Shown piece by piece: positions 1-7,940 of a stretch of 38,090 bases of DNA. The position numbers and the translations under genes were made by a program. The notes beneath the pieces were generated by a model. That model saw nothing but the letters and a program-made list of their open reading frames with translations, had not been told where the DNA came from and ran no database searches. The stretch is from Loigolactobacillus backii. Its GTDB lineage: Bacteria > Bacillota > Bacilli > Lactobacillales > Lactobacillaceae. The DNA lies in contig NZ_RHNQ01000022.1 in the NCBI RefSeq assembly GCF_003946275.1, positions 1 through 38,090 on the forward strand. The letters run 5' to 3'. Position 1 is the stretch's first letter. Each line of letters opens with the position of its first letter.

Positions 1-32
1 AACAAAAAGCACATTCACCGAAGTGAATGTGC
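1..32 (-). terminator. UUCG-loop hairpin terminator just inside the IS-like end
   Basis: On the minus strand a perfect 10-bp stem (arms 23-32 and 9-18) closed by a UUCG tetraloop is followed by CTTTTTGTT. This is a textbook intrinsic terminator shape. It would stop transcription arriving from the wzz promoter shortly after it enters the IS-like sequence. Confidence 0.6.
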
Positions 33-70
33 CGTTCAAAATCTCCACCAATACGATTTGACAGAGACCC
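1..70 (-). mobile_element. Probable end of an ISL3-family insertion sequence (partial)
   Basis: Read on the minus strand, homology to a Wzz N-terminus stops abruptly after a run of T (71-78) and the next bases are GGGTCTCTGTCAAATC. This resembles my recollection of the terminal inverted repeat of ISL3-family elements (IS1165/IS1167 group), which begin GG-TCT-TGTCAAAT and insert in AT-rich targets. No transposase lies inside the window and the other end is off the edge, so the family assignment is inference from the terminal bases and from the interrupted host gene. Confidence 0.5.
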
Positions 71-189
71 AAAAAAAAGAAAGTAATTATAAAGGCCAAC
101 GCGGTGACCAAGACTGTTGACCAAACAATAGTCTTTACGTGTTTCCGTAAAATACCTAAAATATGTTCTAAATCCAACGTTTCGTTCAT
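71..189 (-). pseudogene. Wzz-type polysaccharide chain-length determinant, N-terminal fragment
   Basis: The ATG at 189 has a good ribosome site (GGAGG, 6 nt upstream). The first 40 codons begin MNETLDLEHILGILRKHVKT and continue into a hydrophobic helix (residues about 20-40). This is the usual start of Wzz/EpsB-type membrane proteins that set chain length of exo- or capsular polysaccharide. After residue about 40 the family's periplasmic continuation is missing; the reading frame stays open to position 1 but runs into IS-like sequence. It was probably the first gene of an EPS cluster and is now interrupted. The family call rests on a short N-terminus only. Confidence 0.55.
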
Positions 190-270
190 GAAATACCTCC
201 ATCAATTTCATTGCGATAGCTTACTTTATCTACTAAAAGTTTATCCGAAGAGCGCGCAAATACCAAATCT

Positions 271-299
271 ATATTAAAGATTTACAAGATATTGTCCAA
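271..299 (-). promoter_or_regulatory. Possible second promoter for the wzz-like gene
   Basis: On the minus strand TTGGAC (294-299), a 17-bp spacer and TAATAT (271-276) form a plausible sigma-A promoter about 80 nt before the ATG at 189. It is weaker than the upstream candidate at 354-381. Confidence 0.35.
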
Positions 300-392
300 A
301 TAAGTAGAAATTCTCCATAAAACGCCTACTATATTATTGCACTAAACCTCCACATTTTACCGCTTATCACTTACTTGTCAAGATTTACAAGA
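277..392 (-). repeat. 13-bp direct repeat spanning the wzz promoter region
   Basis: The 13-mer TCTTGTAAATCTT (minus strand) occurs at 380-392, just overlapping the -35 of one promoter, and again at 277-289, in the spacer of the second promoter, 103 bp apart. Such placement fits a regulator operator, but the sequence is AT-rich and chance cannot be excluded. Confidence 0.4.
354..381 (-). promoter_or_regulatory. Sigma-A promoter upstream of the wzz-like gene
   Basis: On the minus strand TTGACA (376-381), a 16-bp spacer and TAAAAT (354-359) lie 40 nt after the truA stop codon. They predict a start near 347 and a leader of about 160 nt before the wzz ATG. The promoter marks the switch from the housekeeping operon to a polysaccharide gene. 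Confidence 0.55.
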
Positions 393-420
393 AAAAGATC
401 ATCAAATTAAAATCGTAATC

Positions 421-1194
421 TCATTTAATTTGATCGGCAGGCCCATCACCATAATAAACTTTTTCGAGGTACAGCCCACTCGCTGCTGCCGTAAGCCGAG
501 CCTGTCTGCGATCCTTAACTGCATAAAGTCGAGGAATATCATGTAATGCTCGTCGCCCATTACCGATCTCCAGCAAAACACCAACCATAATTCGGACCAT
601 ATTGTACAAAAAGCCATCACCATAGAACTCAAAAATAAGCTCGTTATTCGGTTGGTCAAAGTGAACCGTTGAGGCATAAATGGTTCGAACCTTGTTTTTA
701 ATACTGCCCCCTGATGCCGCAAAACTGGTAAAGTCATGGGTTCCAATATAATCTTTAACCGCAATTTGGACTTTTTTAACGTCTAAACTATACTTCCAGT
801 GACCCGTGTAAAAACGTGTAAAAGGATTTGTATAATAATCAAGGTTAACACGGTAGCGATACTTTTTACCAGTCGTATTATAGCGTGCATGAAAATTAGA
901 TTCAGCTATTTCACAAGCGACAACCTTAACATCCAAAGGTAACAAACTATTAAGCGCCTTTAACATTTTTTCGGCGGGCAGTAAAAATGGAAAGTCAAAA
1001 TGAATTACCTGGCCCAGGGCGTGGACACCGGAATCGGTTCGTCCAGACCCACTGACTGGAATTCGTGAAGACTTTGCCATTATCATTAATGCTTTTTCGA
1101 TAACACCTTGAACTGTGCGCTGATTAGGCTGTAGCTGGAAACCAGCGAATTGGGTACCATCATACGCCAACGTAACTTTATAACGTACCACCAT
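421..1194 (-). CDS. truA: tRNA pseudouridine(38-40) synthase TruA
   Basis: TruA converts uridines 38-40 of the tRNA anticodon stem-loop to pseudouridine. The 257-residue protein has the family's length. The catalytic aspartate is in the motif [14 protein letters not shown] (D54), and the C-terminal half carries the conserved [14 protein letters not shown] stretch. I chose the ATG at 1194 ([13 protein letters not shown]) because it matches the usual TruA start and has an AAGGGACGG ribosome site. A GTG at 1251 would add 19 unconserved residues. It is last in the ecfA1-ecfA2-ecfT-truA unit, 66 bp after ecfT. It ends in TGA, which shows that TGA is a real stop here. No strong terminator is seen after it. 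Confidence 0.96.
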   Translation of the reverse strand: MVVRYKVTLAYDGTQFAGFQLQPNQRTVQGVIEKALMIMAKSSRIPVSGSGRTDSGVHALGQVIHFDFPFLLPAEKMLKALNSLLPLDVKVVACEIAESNFHARYNTTGKKYRYRVNLDYYTNPFTRFYTGHWKYSLDVKKVQIAVKDYIGTHDFTSFAASGGSIKNKVRTIYASTVHFDQPNNELIFEFYGDGFLYNMVRIMVGVLLEIGNGRRALHDIPRLYAVKDRRQARLTAAASGLYLEKVYYGDGPADQIK

Positions 1195-1260
1195 TAATTT
1201 TATCCGTCCCTTCTCATAAAAAAAGAGAATGGGCGCTAAATCCCACCTCACAAATTATCA

Positions 1261-2055
1261 TCAACGTAAGATTACTAAAACAACGGTTACTAAGGCAAAA
1301 GCAAGTATCGTTAAATTATCCGCAAGTTGCCACGAAAGAACACGGTACTTACTCCGCCCCTCACCACCTTGATAGCCGCGGGCCTCCATTGCCGTTGCTA
1401 GATCCTCGGCGCGGTTAAAGGAGCTTACAAACAAAGGAATTAGCAATGGTACAATTGCTCGCATTTGTTGGAAAATATTACCTTCCCCAAAATCGACTCC
1501 CCGTGCACGTTGCGCATTCATAATTTTTTCCGTTTCGTCCATTAAAGTTGGCACAAAACGTAACGCAATTGACAGCATTAAGGCAACTTCATAAACGGGA
1601 AAGTGAATGACTTTTAGTGGCTTCAAAAGTGACTCAATCGCATCGGCCAAAGATAGTGGCGGTGTCGTCAAAGTTAATAAAGTTGACATAAAGATAATTA
1701 ACACAAAACGCATAAAAATATAAATCCCGTTAACAACACCGTAACTAGAAATGACAATTGGCCCCCAGGACCAGTAGACTGTTCCACCGCTTGAAAATAA
1801 CATTTGCAGTAAAACAGTGAATAGAATCAGCCAAATCAAAGGCCGAACGCCCTTAATAAAAAAACCTAGCTTTATTTTCGTTAATAAAATTGCAACCATT
1901 GTGAAAAGAAACAAGAAAAGATAAGTTTGCCAATTATCTGCAAGAAAGATAATCCCAACAAAATAAAAACTCATTAACAACTTAACTCGTGGATCTAATC
2001 GGTGAACTATTGAATCACCCGGAATAAAACGTCCCAATAATAATTTATTCGACAT
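1261..2055 (-). CDS. ecfT: ECF transporter transmembrane subunit EcfT
   Basis: EcfT is the membrane scaffold of energy-coupling factor transporters. It links the two ATPases EcfA1/EcfA2 to exchangeable vitamin-binding S components. The 264-residue protein has several hydrophobic helices (about residues 27-125 and 245-263), with the cytoplasmic coupling helices marked by two Ala-Arg-Gly motifs ([10 protein letters not shown] and [10 protein letters not shown], about residues 180-230). Its ATG lies inside the last codons of ecfA2 (11-nt overlap, ribosome site GGGAGG), which implies translational coupling. It ends in TGA. S components are not encoded nearby, as expected for a shared, group II ECF module. 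Confidence 0.95.
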   Translation of the reverse strand: MSNKLLLGRFIPGDSIVHRLDPRVKLLMSFYFVGIIFLADNWQTYLFLFLFTMVAILLTKIKLGFFIKGVRPLIWLILFTVLLQMLFSSGGTVYWSWGPIVISSYGVVNGIYIFMRFVLIIFMSTLLTLTTPPLSLADAIESLLKPLKVIHFPVYEVALMLSIALRFVPTLMDETEKIMNAQRARGVDFGEGNIFQQMRAIVPLLIPLFVSSFNRAEDLATAMEARGYQGGEGRSKYRVLSWQLADNLTILAFALVTVVLVILR

Positions 2056-2923
2056 TATCGTTCCTCCCGGCCTGTGGTAATTGTGGTAACAACTCGTCGG
2101 CCAACTCAGTTTCGGTTAATGGCATCTGCTTAAACTGAAAACCCTTTTTAATTAATTGGTCCGCAAATGCAGCTGTCTCGGGAACACCTAATTGTTTATC
2201 CCGCAACCATTGAACGTTACTAAAAACCTCGCGCGGTGTTCCGACTTTAACCACGCCACCATTTTCCATGACGACCACTTGATCAGCATAATTTGCCACA
2301 TCTTCCATTAAATGGGTAATTAAAATAACCGTTAATTGATTTTCTTGATGCAGCCGCTGAACCATTCCCATTATGTCCCGCCGACCCTCTGGATCTAATC
2401 CGGCTGTGGGCTCATCTAAAATTAAAACTTCTGGTTTCATTGCTAAAACACCGGCAATTGCCACCCGGCGCATTTGACCACCAGAAAGATCAAAGGGTGA
2501 ACGTTCCAAAACGGCATCTTTAAGTCCAACCAGCTGAACCATCTCTTTAGCTCGCTTTAACGATTCCTCTTCACTAACACCAAAGTTCATCGGTCCAAAG
2601 GCAATGTCTTTTGCTACTGTCTCTTCAAATAATTGACTTTCAGGAAATTGAAAAACCATCCCGACTTTTTGCCGAATGGGTTTTAAATTTTTGTTATTGG
2701 TTTCTGGAGTAATGACCCGGTCGCCAATCGTCACAGTCCCACTAGTTGGTTTTAGTAATGCGTTGAGATGCTGCACCAACGTTGATTTTCCACTACCTGT
2801 ATGGCCAATAATAGCCGTAAAAGCATGATCGCGTAAAGTTAAATTAATCTCGTGTAACGCACGACTCTCAAAGGGAGTTCCAACTTGATAGGTGTAGCCT
2901 ACATCTTTAAATGTGATGTCCAT
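2045..2923 (-). CDS. ecfA2: ECF transporter ATP-binding subunit EcfA2
   Basis: This is the second ATPase of the energy-coupling factor module, which powers uptake of vitamins and metals at the membrane. It has Walker [10 protein letters not shown] (about residue 41), Q-loop [10 protein letters not shown], signature [13 protein letters not shown], Walker [12 protein letters not shown] and an H-loop ITH. The start at ATG 2923 ([12 protein letters not shown]) is preferred over an upstream TTG because GAAGGGATGG sits before it. It begins 25 nt inside the end of ecfA1, a coupling typical of this pair. Length is 292 residues, normal for EcfA2. Confidence 0.95.
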   Translation of the reverse strand: MDITFKDVGYTYQVGTPFESRALHEINLTLRDHAFTAIIGHTGSGKSTLVQHLNALLKPTSGTVTIGDRVITPETNNKNLKPIRQKVGMVFQFPESQLFEETVAKDIAFGPMNFGVSEEESLKRAKEMVQLVGLKDAVLERSPFDLSGGQMRRVAIAGVLAMKPEVLILDEPTAGLDPEGRRDIMGMVQRLHQENQLTVILITHLMEDVANYADQVVVMENGGVVKVGTPREVFSNVQWLRDKQLGVPETAAFADQLIKKGFQFKQMPLTETELADELLPQLPQAGRNDNVE

Positions 2924-3747
2924 AACCAATCAACCATCCCTTCTTCATTTAAATATTGCGCAGGAACGATAGTACCACGCTTACGTAATGCCGTTCGTAA
3001 ACGCTCGGCGTAAGGAACATCAAGACCCATTGCAATTAGCCGATTACCGTAAGCAAAAATTTTTTCCGGGGTACCTGATTCTTGTAATTGTCCATCATCC
3101 AGGACAATAATTCGATTAGCATTTTCAGTCTCATCAATATCGTGAGTAATCGATAAAACGGTCATGTTTTCTTCTTCTTTTAACTTTCGAACAATTTCTA
3201 AAACCTCAACCCGTCCTTCAGGGTCCAACATACTCGTTGCCTCGTCCAAAATGATAATATCCGGCTGCTGGGCAATAACACCTGCGATGGCAACTCGTTG
3301 CTTCTGCCCACCAGATAGACGTGCTGGTTCCCGTTTAGCAAATTCAAGCATGCGCACACGTTTTAATGCCTCATGAACCCGGGTCACCATCTCTTCACGG
3401 GGCATTCCGTGATTTTCTAAACCAAAAGCCACATCATCCTCAACCGTTGCGCCAACGAATTGATTGTCTGGGTTTTGAAATACCATTCCGATTTTTTTGC
3501 GGATATCCCAAACACTATCTTCAGTTAAGGTTATCCCACCTACTTTGATGGTTCCAGAATCACCTTCGCCAATCGGTAATAGCCCATCAATTGATTTGGC
3601 AAGCGTTGATTTTCCGCTACCGTTATGACCAATAATAGCCACCCACTCACCCTGATCAACTGAAAAATTAACATCTTTCAACGCCGGATGTTCCGTTTGC
3701 TGCGGGTAGCGGTAATTTAAGTTTGTTACGTCAATAATTTTCGCCAA
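2899..3747 (-). CDS. ecfA1: ECF transporter ATP-binding subunit EcfA1
   Basis: First ATPase of the ECF module and first gene of its operon. It has Walker [11 protein letters not shown]-loop [10 protein letters not shown], signature [13 protein letters not shown] and Walker [14 protein letters not shown]. The residues NPDNQ in the Q-loop region are typical of EcfA1. The best start is TTG at 3747 (giving [15 protein letters not shown]), seven nt after AAAGGTGAG; an in-frame GTG at 3759 lies inside that ribosome site and is unlikely. This gives 282 residues. A promoter at 3989-4017 drives it separately from the ribosomal protein operon. Confidence 0.94.
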   Translation of the reverse strand: MAKIIDVTNLNYRYPQQTEHPALKDVNFSVDQGEWVAIIGHNGSGKSTLAKSIDGLLPIGEGDSGTIKVGGITLTEDSVWDIRKKIGMVFQNPDNQFVGATVEDDVAFGLENHGMPREEMVTRVHEALKRVRMLEFAKREPARLSGGQKQRVAIAGVIAQQPDIIILDEATSMLDPEGRVEVLEIVRKLKEEENMTVLSITHDIDETENANRIIVLDDGQLQESGTPEKIFAYGNRLIAMGLDVPYAERLRTALRKRGTIVPAQYLNEEGMVDWLWTSHLKM

Positions 3748-3988
3748 TCTTAAACTCACCTTTATTTAAAGAAGTCATTAAATAAAATAATTGTCTATTA
3801 GGCCAATTGGTCAATCTTAAAAAATACTAATTAAATACCTTGACTAAGTTTTAACCATAAAGTCAACCAACATTATTCTGACTTCCGAATTTCACAAGAA
3901 AATACAATTAAAAATTAAACAGTCTCCTTGCATATTAATGTTTCAATAATATCATACTTAGGCCGTTTACGTTCTAATTTTTAACGGG

Positions 3989-4017
3989 ATTATAAATTAA
4001 CTTCGAAAAGTTGTCTA
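3989..4017 (-). promoter_or_regulatory. Promoter of the ecfA1-ecfA2-ecfT-truA operon
   Basis: On the minus strand TAGACA (4012-4017), a 17-bp spacer and a perfect TATAAT (3989-3994) lie just after the terminator of the ribosomal operon. The predicted start near 3982 gives a leader of roughly 235 nt, AT-rich, in which I see no riboswitch or strong hairpin. The rest of the 3748-4278 gap holds the terminator at 4032-4086 and a palindrome at 4237-4263, and nothing else I can name. Confidence 0.75.
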
Positions 4018-4031
4018 AGTATTTATTCAGT

Positions 4032-4086
4032 AAAAAAGGAGTTACGTTTAACCGTCATCCTACACGATTAAACGTAACTCCTTTTT
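4032..4086 (-). terminator. Terminator of the S10-spc-alpha superoperon
   Basis: Two arms of 19 bp, perfectly complementary (4033-4051 and 4068-4086), enclose a 16-nt loop. The stem is flanked by A-runs on one side and T-runs on the other, so it reads as an intrinsic terminator on either strand. It lies about 190 nt after the rplQ stop and just before the ecfA1 promoter, so on the minus strand it separates the two operons. Confidence 0.9.
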
Positions 4087-4236
4087 GAACACAAAAAAAT
4101 CACATTCCAAATTGTGTTCCGGTACAGCACCAAACGGTTACGTGTACTGGCCGACCATCGAGCTAGACTTGGAAAAACAACTAACCAACATCATAACACT
4201 CTAGTCAAAACAATTCAGAAGTGATCCTCCATAATT

Positions 4237-4263
4237 AAGTTAAATCATACTATGATTTAACTT
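4237..4263. other. 27-bp perfect palindrome just after rplQ
   Basis: Arms AAGTTAAATCATA (4237-4249) and TATGATTTAACTT (4251-4263) are perfectly complementary around a single C. The palindrome lies 15 bp downstream of the rplQ stop. There is no T-run after it on the minus strand, so it is not a classical terminator. It could be an mRNA 3'-end stabilizer, or a DNA-binding site. Confidence 0.6.
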
Positions 4264-4278
4264 CGTCTCGCAGAACTA

Positions 4279-4662
4279 CTAGTCTACCAATTGTAAAACT
4301 ACCATTGGTGCACCATCGCCGCGACGAGGCATTGTCTTGTAAATGCGGGTATAACCACCAGTACGATCAGTGTAACGTGGGGCAATATCGGCAAATAATT
4401 TTTGTAAGACAGTTTGAATAACAACGTTTTCGTCTTCTTCATGAACATCAGCGACCTCATCACGAACAAAAGCAGCAGCATGACGACGGGCAGCTAAATC
4501 ACCCTTTTTACCTAAAGTAATCATCTTTTCAGCTGTTTTACGAACTTCCTTAGCACGAGCTTCAGTAGTTGTAATCTTTTCATTCATGATTAAATCAGAC
4601 GTTAAATCGCGAAGTAAGGCCTTACGTTGTGAGCTTGTGCGACCTAATTTACGGTAACTCAT
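4279..4662 (-). CDS. rplQ: 50S ribosomal protein bL17
   Basis: bL17 is a component of the large ribosomal subunit near the peptide exit tunnel. The 127-residue protein starts [20 protein letters not shown], the family signature, and ends in the basic [15 protein letters not shown] segment. It follows rpoA by 43 bp with the usual rpoA-rplQ gene order. It is the last gene of the superoperon and ends with TAG. Length is normal. Confidence 0.98.
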   Translation of the reverse strand: MSYRKLGRTSSQRKALLRDLTSDLIMNEKITTTEARAKEVRKTAEKMITLGKKGDLAARRHAAAFVRDEVADVHEEDENVVIQTVLQKLFADIAPRYTDRTGGYTRIYKTMPRRGDGAPMVVLQLVD

Positions 4663-4705
4663 TAACAGGTTCCCTCCCTTGGTTGGTTATATTACTTAAA
4701 TGTCA

Positions 4706-5644
4706 CTAGTCCTCTTTACGCAAAGAAAGACCAAGATCAGCTAACTTAGCTTTCACTTCTTCAAGTGACTTACGACCTAAGTTACGAACTTTCATCATAT
4801 CGGCTTCAGTTTTATTAGTGAGCTCTTGAACAGTATTAATACCGGCACGTTTCAAACAATTGTATGAACGTACTGATAAATCTAACTCTTCAATCGTCAT
4901 TTCAAGCATTTTCTCTTTATGCGTTTCTTCTTTTTCGACCATGATTTCAGCGTTTTTAGCGTCATCAGTCAAATTAACGAAGATATCCAAATGCTCGGTT
5001 AAAATCTTAGCCGCCAAACTAATGGCTTCTCGAGGATTGATAGAACCATCCGTCCAAACATCCAATGTTAACTTATCATAATCATTGCGTTGCCCAACAC
5101 GGGTACTCTCAACTTGATAATTAACACGACTGATCGGGGTATAAATCGAATCAATTGGTAAAACACCAATCGGCATATCGTCTACCTTATTATCTTCAGC
5201 AGCGACATAGCCACGACCTTTACGAACCGTCATCCGTGCGTGGAAATGTCCACCACTAGCGACAGTGCAAATATAAAGATCTGGGTTCAAAACTTCAACA
5301 TCACTGTCGGCTTCAATATCACCAGCAGTTACTGTTGCTGGACCTTTGACGTCGATTTCGACTGTTTTATCATCATCTGAATCCAACTTCAAAGCAAGCT
5401 TTTTTACGTTCAAAATAATCTGGGTAACATCTTCCGTTACACCATCAATGGTTGAGAATTCGTGCAAAACACCATCAATTTGAACACTTGTGACGGCAGC
5501 ACCTGGTAATGATGCCAATAGAATTCGCCGTAAAGAATTACCCAAAGTCGTCCCATAACCACGTTCTAGCGGTTCAATGACAAACTTACCATAGTTTGTA
5601 CTTTCATCAACTTTGGTAATGTTTGGTTTCTCAAATTCGATCAT
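4706..5644 (-). CDS. rpoA: DNA-directed RNA polymerase subunit alpha
   Basis: Alpha forms the dimer that nucleates RNA polymerase assembly; its C-terminal domain contacts UP elements and activators. The 312-residue protein has the assembly domain in residues about 1-230 (motif [18 protein letters not shown] near the start), a linker rich in Glu and Lys, and a C-terminal domain (about 245-305) with the helix-hairpin-helix segment [20 protein letters not shown]. Length and order (rpsM-rpsK-rpoA-rplQ) are typical. Confidence 0.98.
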   Translation of the reverse strand: MIEFEKPNITKVDESTNYGKFVIEPLERGYGTTLGNSLRRILLASLPGAAVTSVQIDGVLHEFSTIDGVTEDVTQIILNVKKLALKLDSDDDKTVEIDVKGPATVTAGDIEADSDVEVLNPDLYICTVASGGHFHARMTVRKGRGYVAAEDNKVDDMPIGVLPIDSIYTPISRVNYQVESTRVGQRNDYDKLTLDVWTDGSINPREAISLAAKILTEHLDIFVNLTDDAKNAEIMVEKEETHKEKMLEMTIEELDLSVRSYNCLKRAGINTVQELTNKTEADMMKVRNLGRKSLEEVKAKLADLGLSLRKED

Positions 5645-5731
5645 TTAGCTTCTTACCCCTTTCAAAACGAGAAGTGTCTTTTAAATATGAAATACGTTTC
5701 AGTTTTAAACTCAAAATGAAGCGTACTCACA

Positions 5732-6121
5732 TTAAACACGACGGCGTTTCGGAGGACGAGATCCATTATGAGGAACTGGCGTTACGTCACGAATAGCAGT
5801 AATTTCCAAACCAGTAGCTTGCAAAGAACGAATAGCTGCTTCACGACCTGAGCCTGGACCTTTAACTGCGACTTCGACAGCCTTCATACCATATTCCATT
5901 GATGCCTTTGCGGCACTTTCTGCAGCCATTTGTGCAGCAAATGGAGTAGATTTACGACTACCCTTAAAGCCTAATGAACCAGCTGATGCCCAAGCAAGAG
6001 CATTGCCTTGTGGGTCAGTGATCATAATTAAAGTGTTGTTAAAAGTAGAGTGAATGTGCGCGACACCGGCTTCAATATTCTTTTTTACCCGGCGACGACG
6101 TGTTGTTTTTCTAGTTGCCAT
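5732..6121 (-). CDS. rpsK: 30S ribosomal protein uS11
   Basis: uS11 lies on the platform of the small subunit and helps shape the mRNA exit region. The 129-residue protein has an Arg/Lys-rich start, the conserved [18 protein letters not shown] segment and the basic end [11 protein letters not shown]. It sits 24 bp after rpsM. Length is normal for the family. The 87-bp gap to rpoA holds no promoter I can see. Confidence 0.98.
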   Translation of the reverse strand: MATRKTTRRRRVKKNIEAGVAHIHSTFNNTLIMITDPQGNALAWASAGSLGFKGSRKSTPFAAQMAAESAAKASMEYGMKAVEVAVKGPGSGREAAIRSLQATGLEITAIRDVTPVPHNGSRPPKRRRV

Positions 6122-6145
6122 TAATTGCTAACCTCCCTTACCGAA

Positions 6146-6511
6146 TTATTGCTTTCTACCAGCAATTGATACTTTTTTGCCCTTACGAGTACGTGCGTTG
6201 TTTTTCGTGTTTTGGCCACGAACTGGTAAACCACGACGATGACGCATGCCACGATATGAACCGATCTCTTGTAGCCGCTTGATATTTAAGTTAACCTTAC
6301 GTCGAAGATCACCTTCAACCATAACGTTATCAACAGCAGCACGAATCTTATCTTCTTGGTCTGGTGTAAGATCTTCTTCACGAACATCTTCAGAAACGCC
6401 AGCAGTAGCTAAGATTTTTTGTGCAGTTGTATTACCGATACCAAAGATATAAGTTAATGCGATTACGATACGTTTACCACGTGGTAAATCAACACCTGCG
6501 ATACGAGCCAT
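6146..6511 (-). CDS. rpsM: 30S ribosomal protein uS13
   Basis: uS13 is in the head of the small subunit and forms bridges to the large subunit and contacts P-site tRNA. The 121-residue protein starts [20 protein letters not shown] and has the conserved [14 protein letters not shown](R/N)T segment followed by a basic tail (NARTRKGKK). Length is normal; it begins 33 bp after rpmJ with the site GGAGG. Confidence 0.98.
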   Translation of the reverse strand: MARIAGVDLPRGKRIVIALTYIFGIGNTTAQKILATAGVSEDVREEDLTPDQEDKIRAAVDNVMVEGDLRRKVNLNIKRLQEIGSYRGMRHRRGLPVRGQNTKNNARTRKGKKVSIAGRKQ

Positions 6512-6544
6512 TAATATGACACCTCCATTAAATTGATTTTTATA

Positions 6545-6661
6545 TTAACCTTGACGCTGTTTATGCTTTGGATTAGCAGAGCAGATGATCATGACACGGC
6601 CCTTACGTTTAATAACGCGGCAATGTTCACACATCCGTCGTACTGATGGTCGTACTTTCAT
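6545..6661 (-). CDS. rpmJ: 50S ribosomal protein bL36, zinc-binding form
   Basis: A short gene of 38 codons, starting [14 protein letters not shown] and ending HKQRQG. Cys11, Cys14, Cys27 and His33 form the zinc site, so this is the C+ form of bL36. It lies between infA and rpsM, the normal place, and has a GGAGG ribosome site 7 nt before its ATG. Length is normal for the family. Confidence 0.97.
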   Translation of the reverse strand: MKVRPSVRRMCEHCRVIKRKGRVMIICSANPKHKQRQG

Positions 6662-6736
6662 GAATTTTACCTCCTATAAAAGCTGAACACATTAGCAATA
6701 TGACAAACCGTAACTTATTTCGTACCTGCATTAATG

Positions 6737-6955
6737 CTACTTAAAGCGATAGGTAATGCGGCCACGCGTTAAATCATACGGTGACAATTCAACCGTTACC
6801 CGATCACCCGGCAGGATCCGGATATAATGCATTCTGATCTTACCAGAAACCGTTGCTAAGATTGTTGCATTATTTTCGAGTTCAACTTTGAACATCGCAT
6901 TTGGCAACGTATCAACAACTTTTCCTTCAACCTCAATCACATCATCTTTCGCCAC
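6737..6955 (-). CDS. infA: Translation initiation factor IF-1
   Basis: IF-1 binds the A site of the 30S subunit during initiation. The 72-residue protein is a single OB fold beginning [15 protein letters not shown], with the family's strongly conserved [14 protein letters not shown] segment and the end [11 protein letters not shown]. The ribosome site is AAGGAGG. It follows adk directly, without map, as is usual in lactobacilli. Unlike other genes of this operon it has a long 263-nt upstream region with its own promoter and several hairpins. Confidence 0.98.
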   Translation of the reverse strand: MAKDDVIEVEGKVVDTLPNAMFKVELENNATILATVSGKIRMHYIRILPGDRVTVELSPYDLTRGRITYRFK

Positions 6956-7007
6956 GCAAAAGTACCTCCTTAGTTATATTAGGGTTGCAACTTGCTGAAA
7001 ACAGGCT

Positions 7008-7045
7008 GCGCAATTGACAAAAGCCATTGCGCTCATTGCAAGCGC
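7008..7045 (-). promoter_or_regulatory. Pair of mutually exclusive hairpins upstream of infA
   Basis: In RNA order, arm 7041-7045 pairs with 7029-7033 (GCGCT/AGCGC, 7-nt loop). Arm 7026-7032 can instead pair with 7008-7014 (GCGCAAT/ATTGCGC, 7 bp, 11-nt loop). The two stems share bases 7029-7032, so only one can form. They end about 40 nt before the infA ribosome site. A regulatory switch is possible but not shown. Confidence 0.4.
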
Positions 7046-7078
7046 TAAGGACTTTTATACCACATCAATTCAACACAT

Positions 7079-7106
7079 AAAAATGGTGAGAGCTAGCGCA
7101 CTCACC
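7079..7106 (-). terminator. Terminator-like hairpin in the adk-infA gap
   Basis: On the minus strand GGTGAG (7101-7106), a 10-nt loop and CTCACC (7085-7090) are followed by ATTTTTA. It lies downstream of a promoter (7168-7196) and upstream of infA. It may therefore stop adk transcripts or act as an attenuator for infA. The T-run is interrupted by one A, so efficiency is uncertain. Confidence 0.5.
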
Positions 7107-7118
7107 CTTTCTTATTAA

Positions 7119-7143
7119 GCCAACGTCCGAATTAGACTTTGGC
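7119..7143 (-). promoter_or_regulatory. Hairpin at the start of the infA leader
   Basis: On the minus strand GCCAA (7139-7143) pairs with TTGGC (7119-7123), and after one mismatch GTC pairs with GAC around a 7-nt loop. It begins some 20 nt downstream of the predicted start of the infA promoter, ahead of the terminator-like hairpin at 7079-7106. Confidence 0.4.
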
Positions 7144-7167
7144 TAGTTCGAAAAGATAACCTTGCCC

Positions 7168-7196
7168 ATTATAGCAAAAGGACTCTTATGACGCAA
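7168..7196 (-). promoter_or_regulatory. Internal promoter ahead of infA
   Basis: On the minus strand TTGCGT (7191-7196), exactly 17 bp, and a perfect TATAAT (7168-7173) lie 23 nt after the adk stop. The predicted start is near 7161, about 205 nt before infA. It would let infA-rpmJ-rpsM-rpsK-rpoA-rplQ be expressed apart from the upstream spc genes. A weaker extended -10 (TGGTATAAA) may lie near 7056-7064. Confidence 0.7.
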
Positions 7197-7218
7197 GTTA
7201 GCAGATCACTCGTCACAC

Positions 7219-7890
<672 letters not shown>

Positions 7891-7900
7891 TCAAGATTAT

Positions 7901-7940
7901 AAAGAAAGTGTCAAAGTGAACACTTCAACACACTTTCTTT
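7901..7940 (-). other. Intercistronic hairpin between secY and adk
   Basis: Arms AAAGAAAGTGT (7901-7911) and ACACTTTCTTT (7930-7940) pair perfectly, with a second short stem inside (AAGTG/CACTT). The structure overlaps the secY stop codon by two bases. Read on the minus strand it has only a broken T-run after it. A partial terminator, a processing signal or an mRNA stabilizer that sets the adk-to-secY ratio is possible. Confidence 0.55.

Noticed and set aside
402-764. Open frame of 120 codons inside truA on the same strand
   Set aside because: It lies in another frame of a clear truA gene and its product has no recognisable features; many other such frames in the window are likewise shadows.
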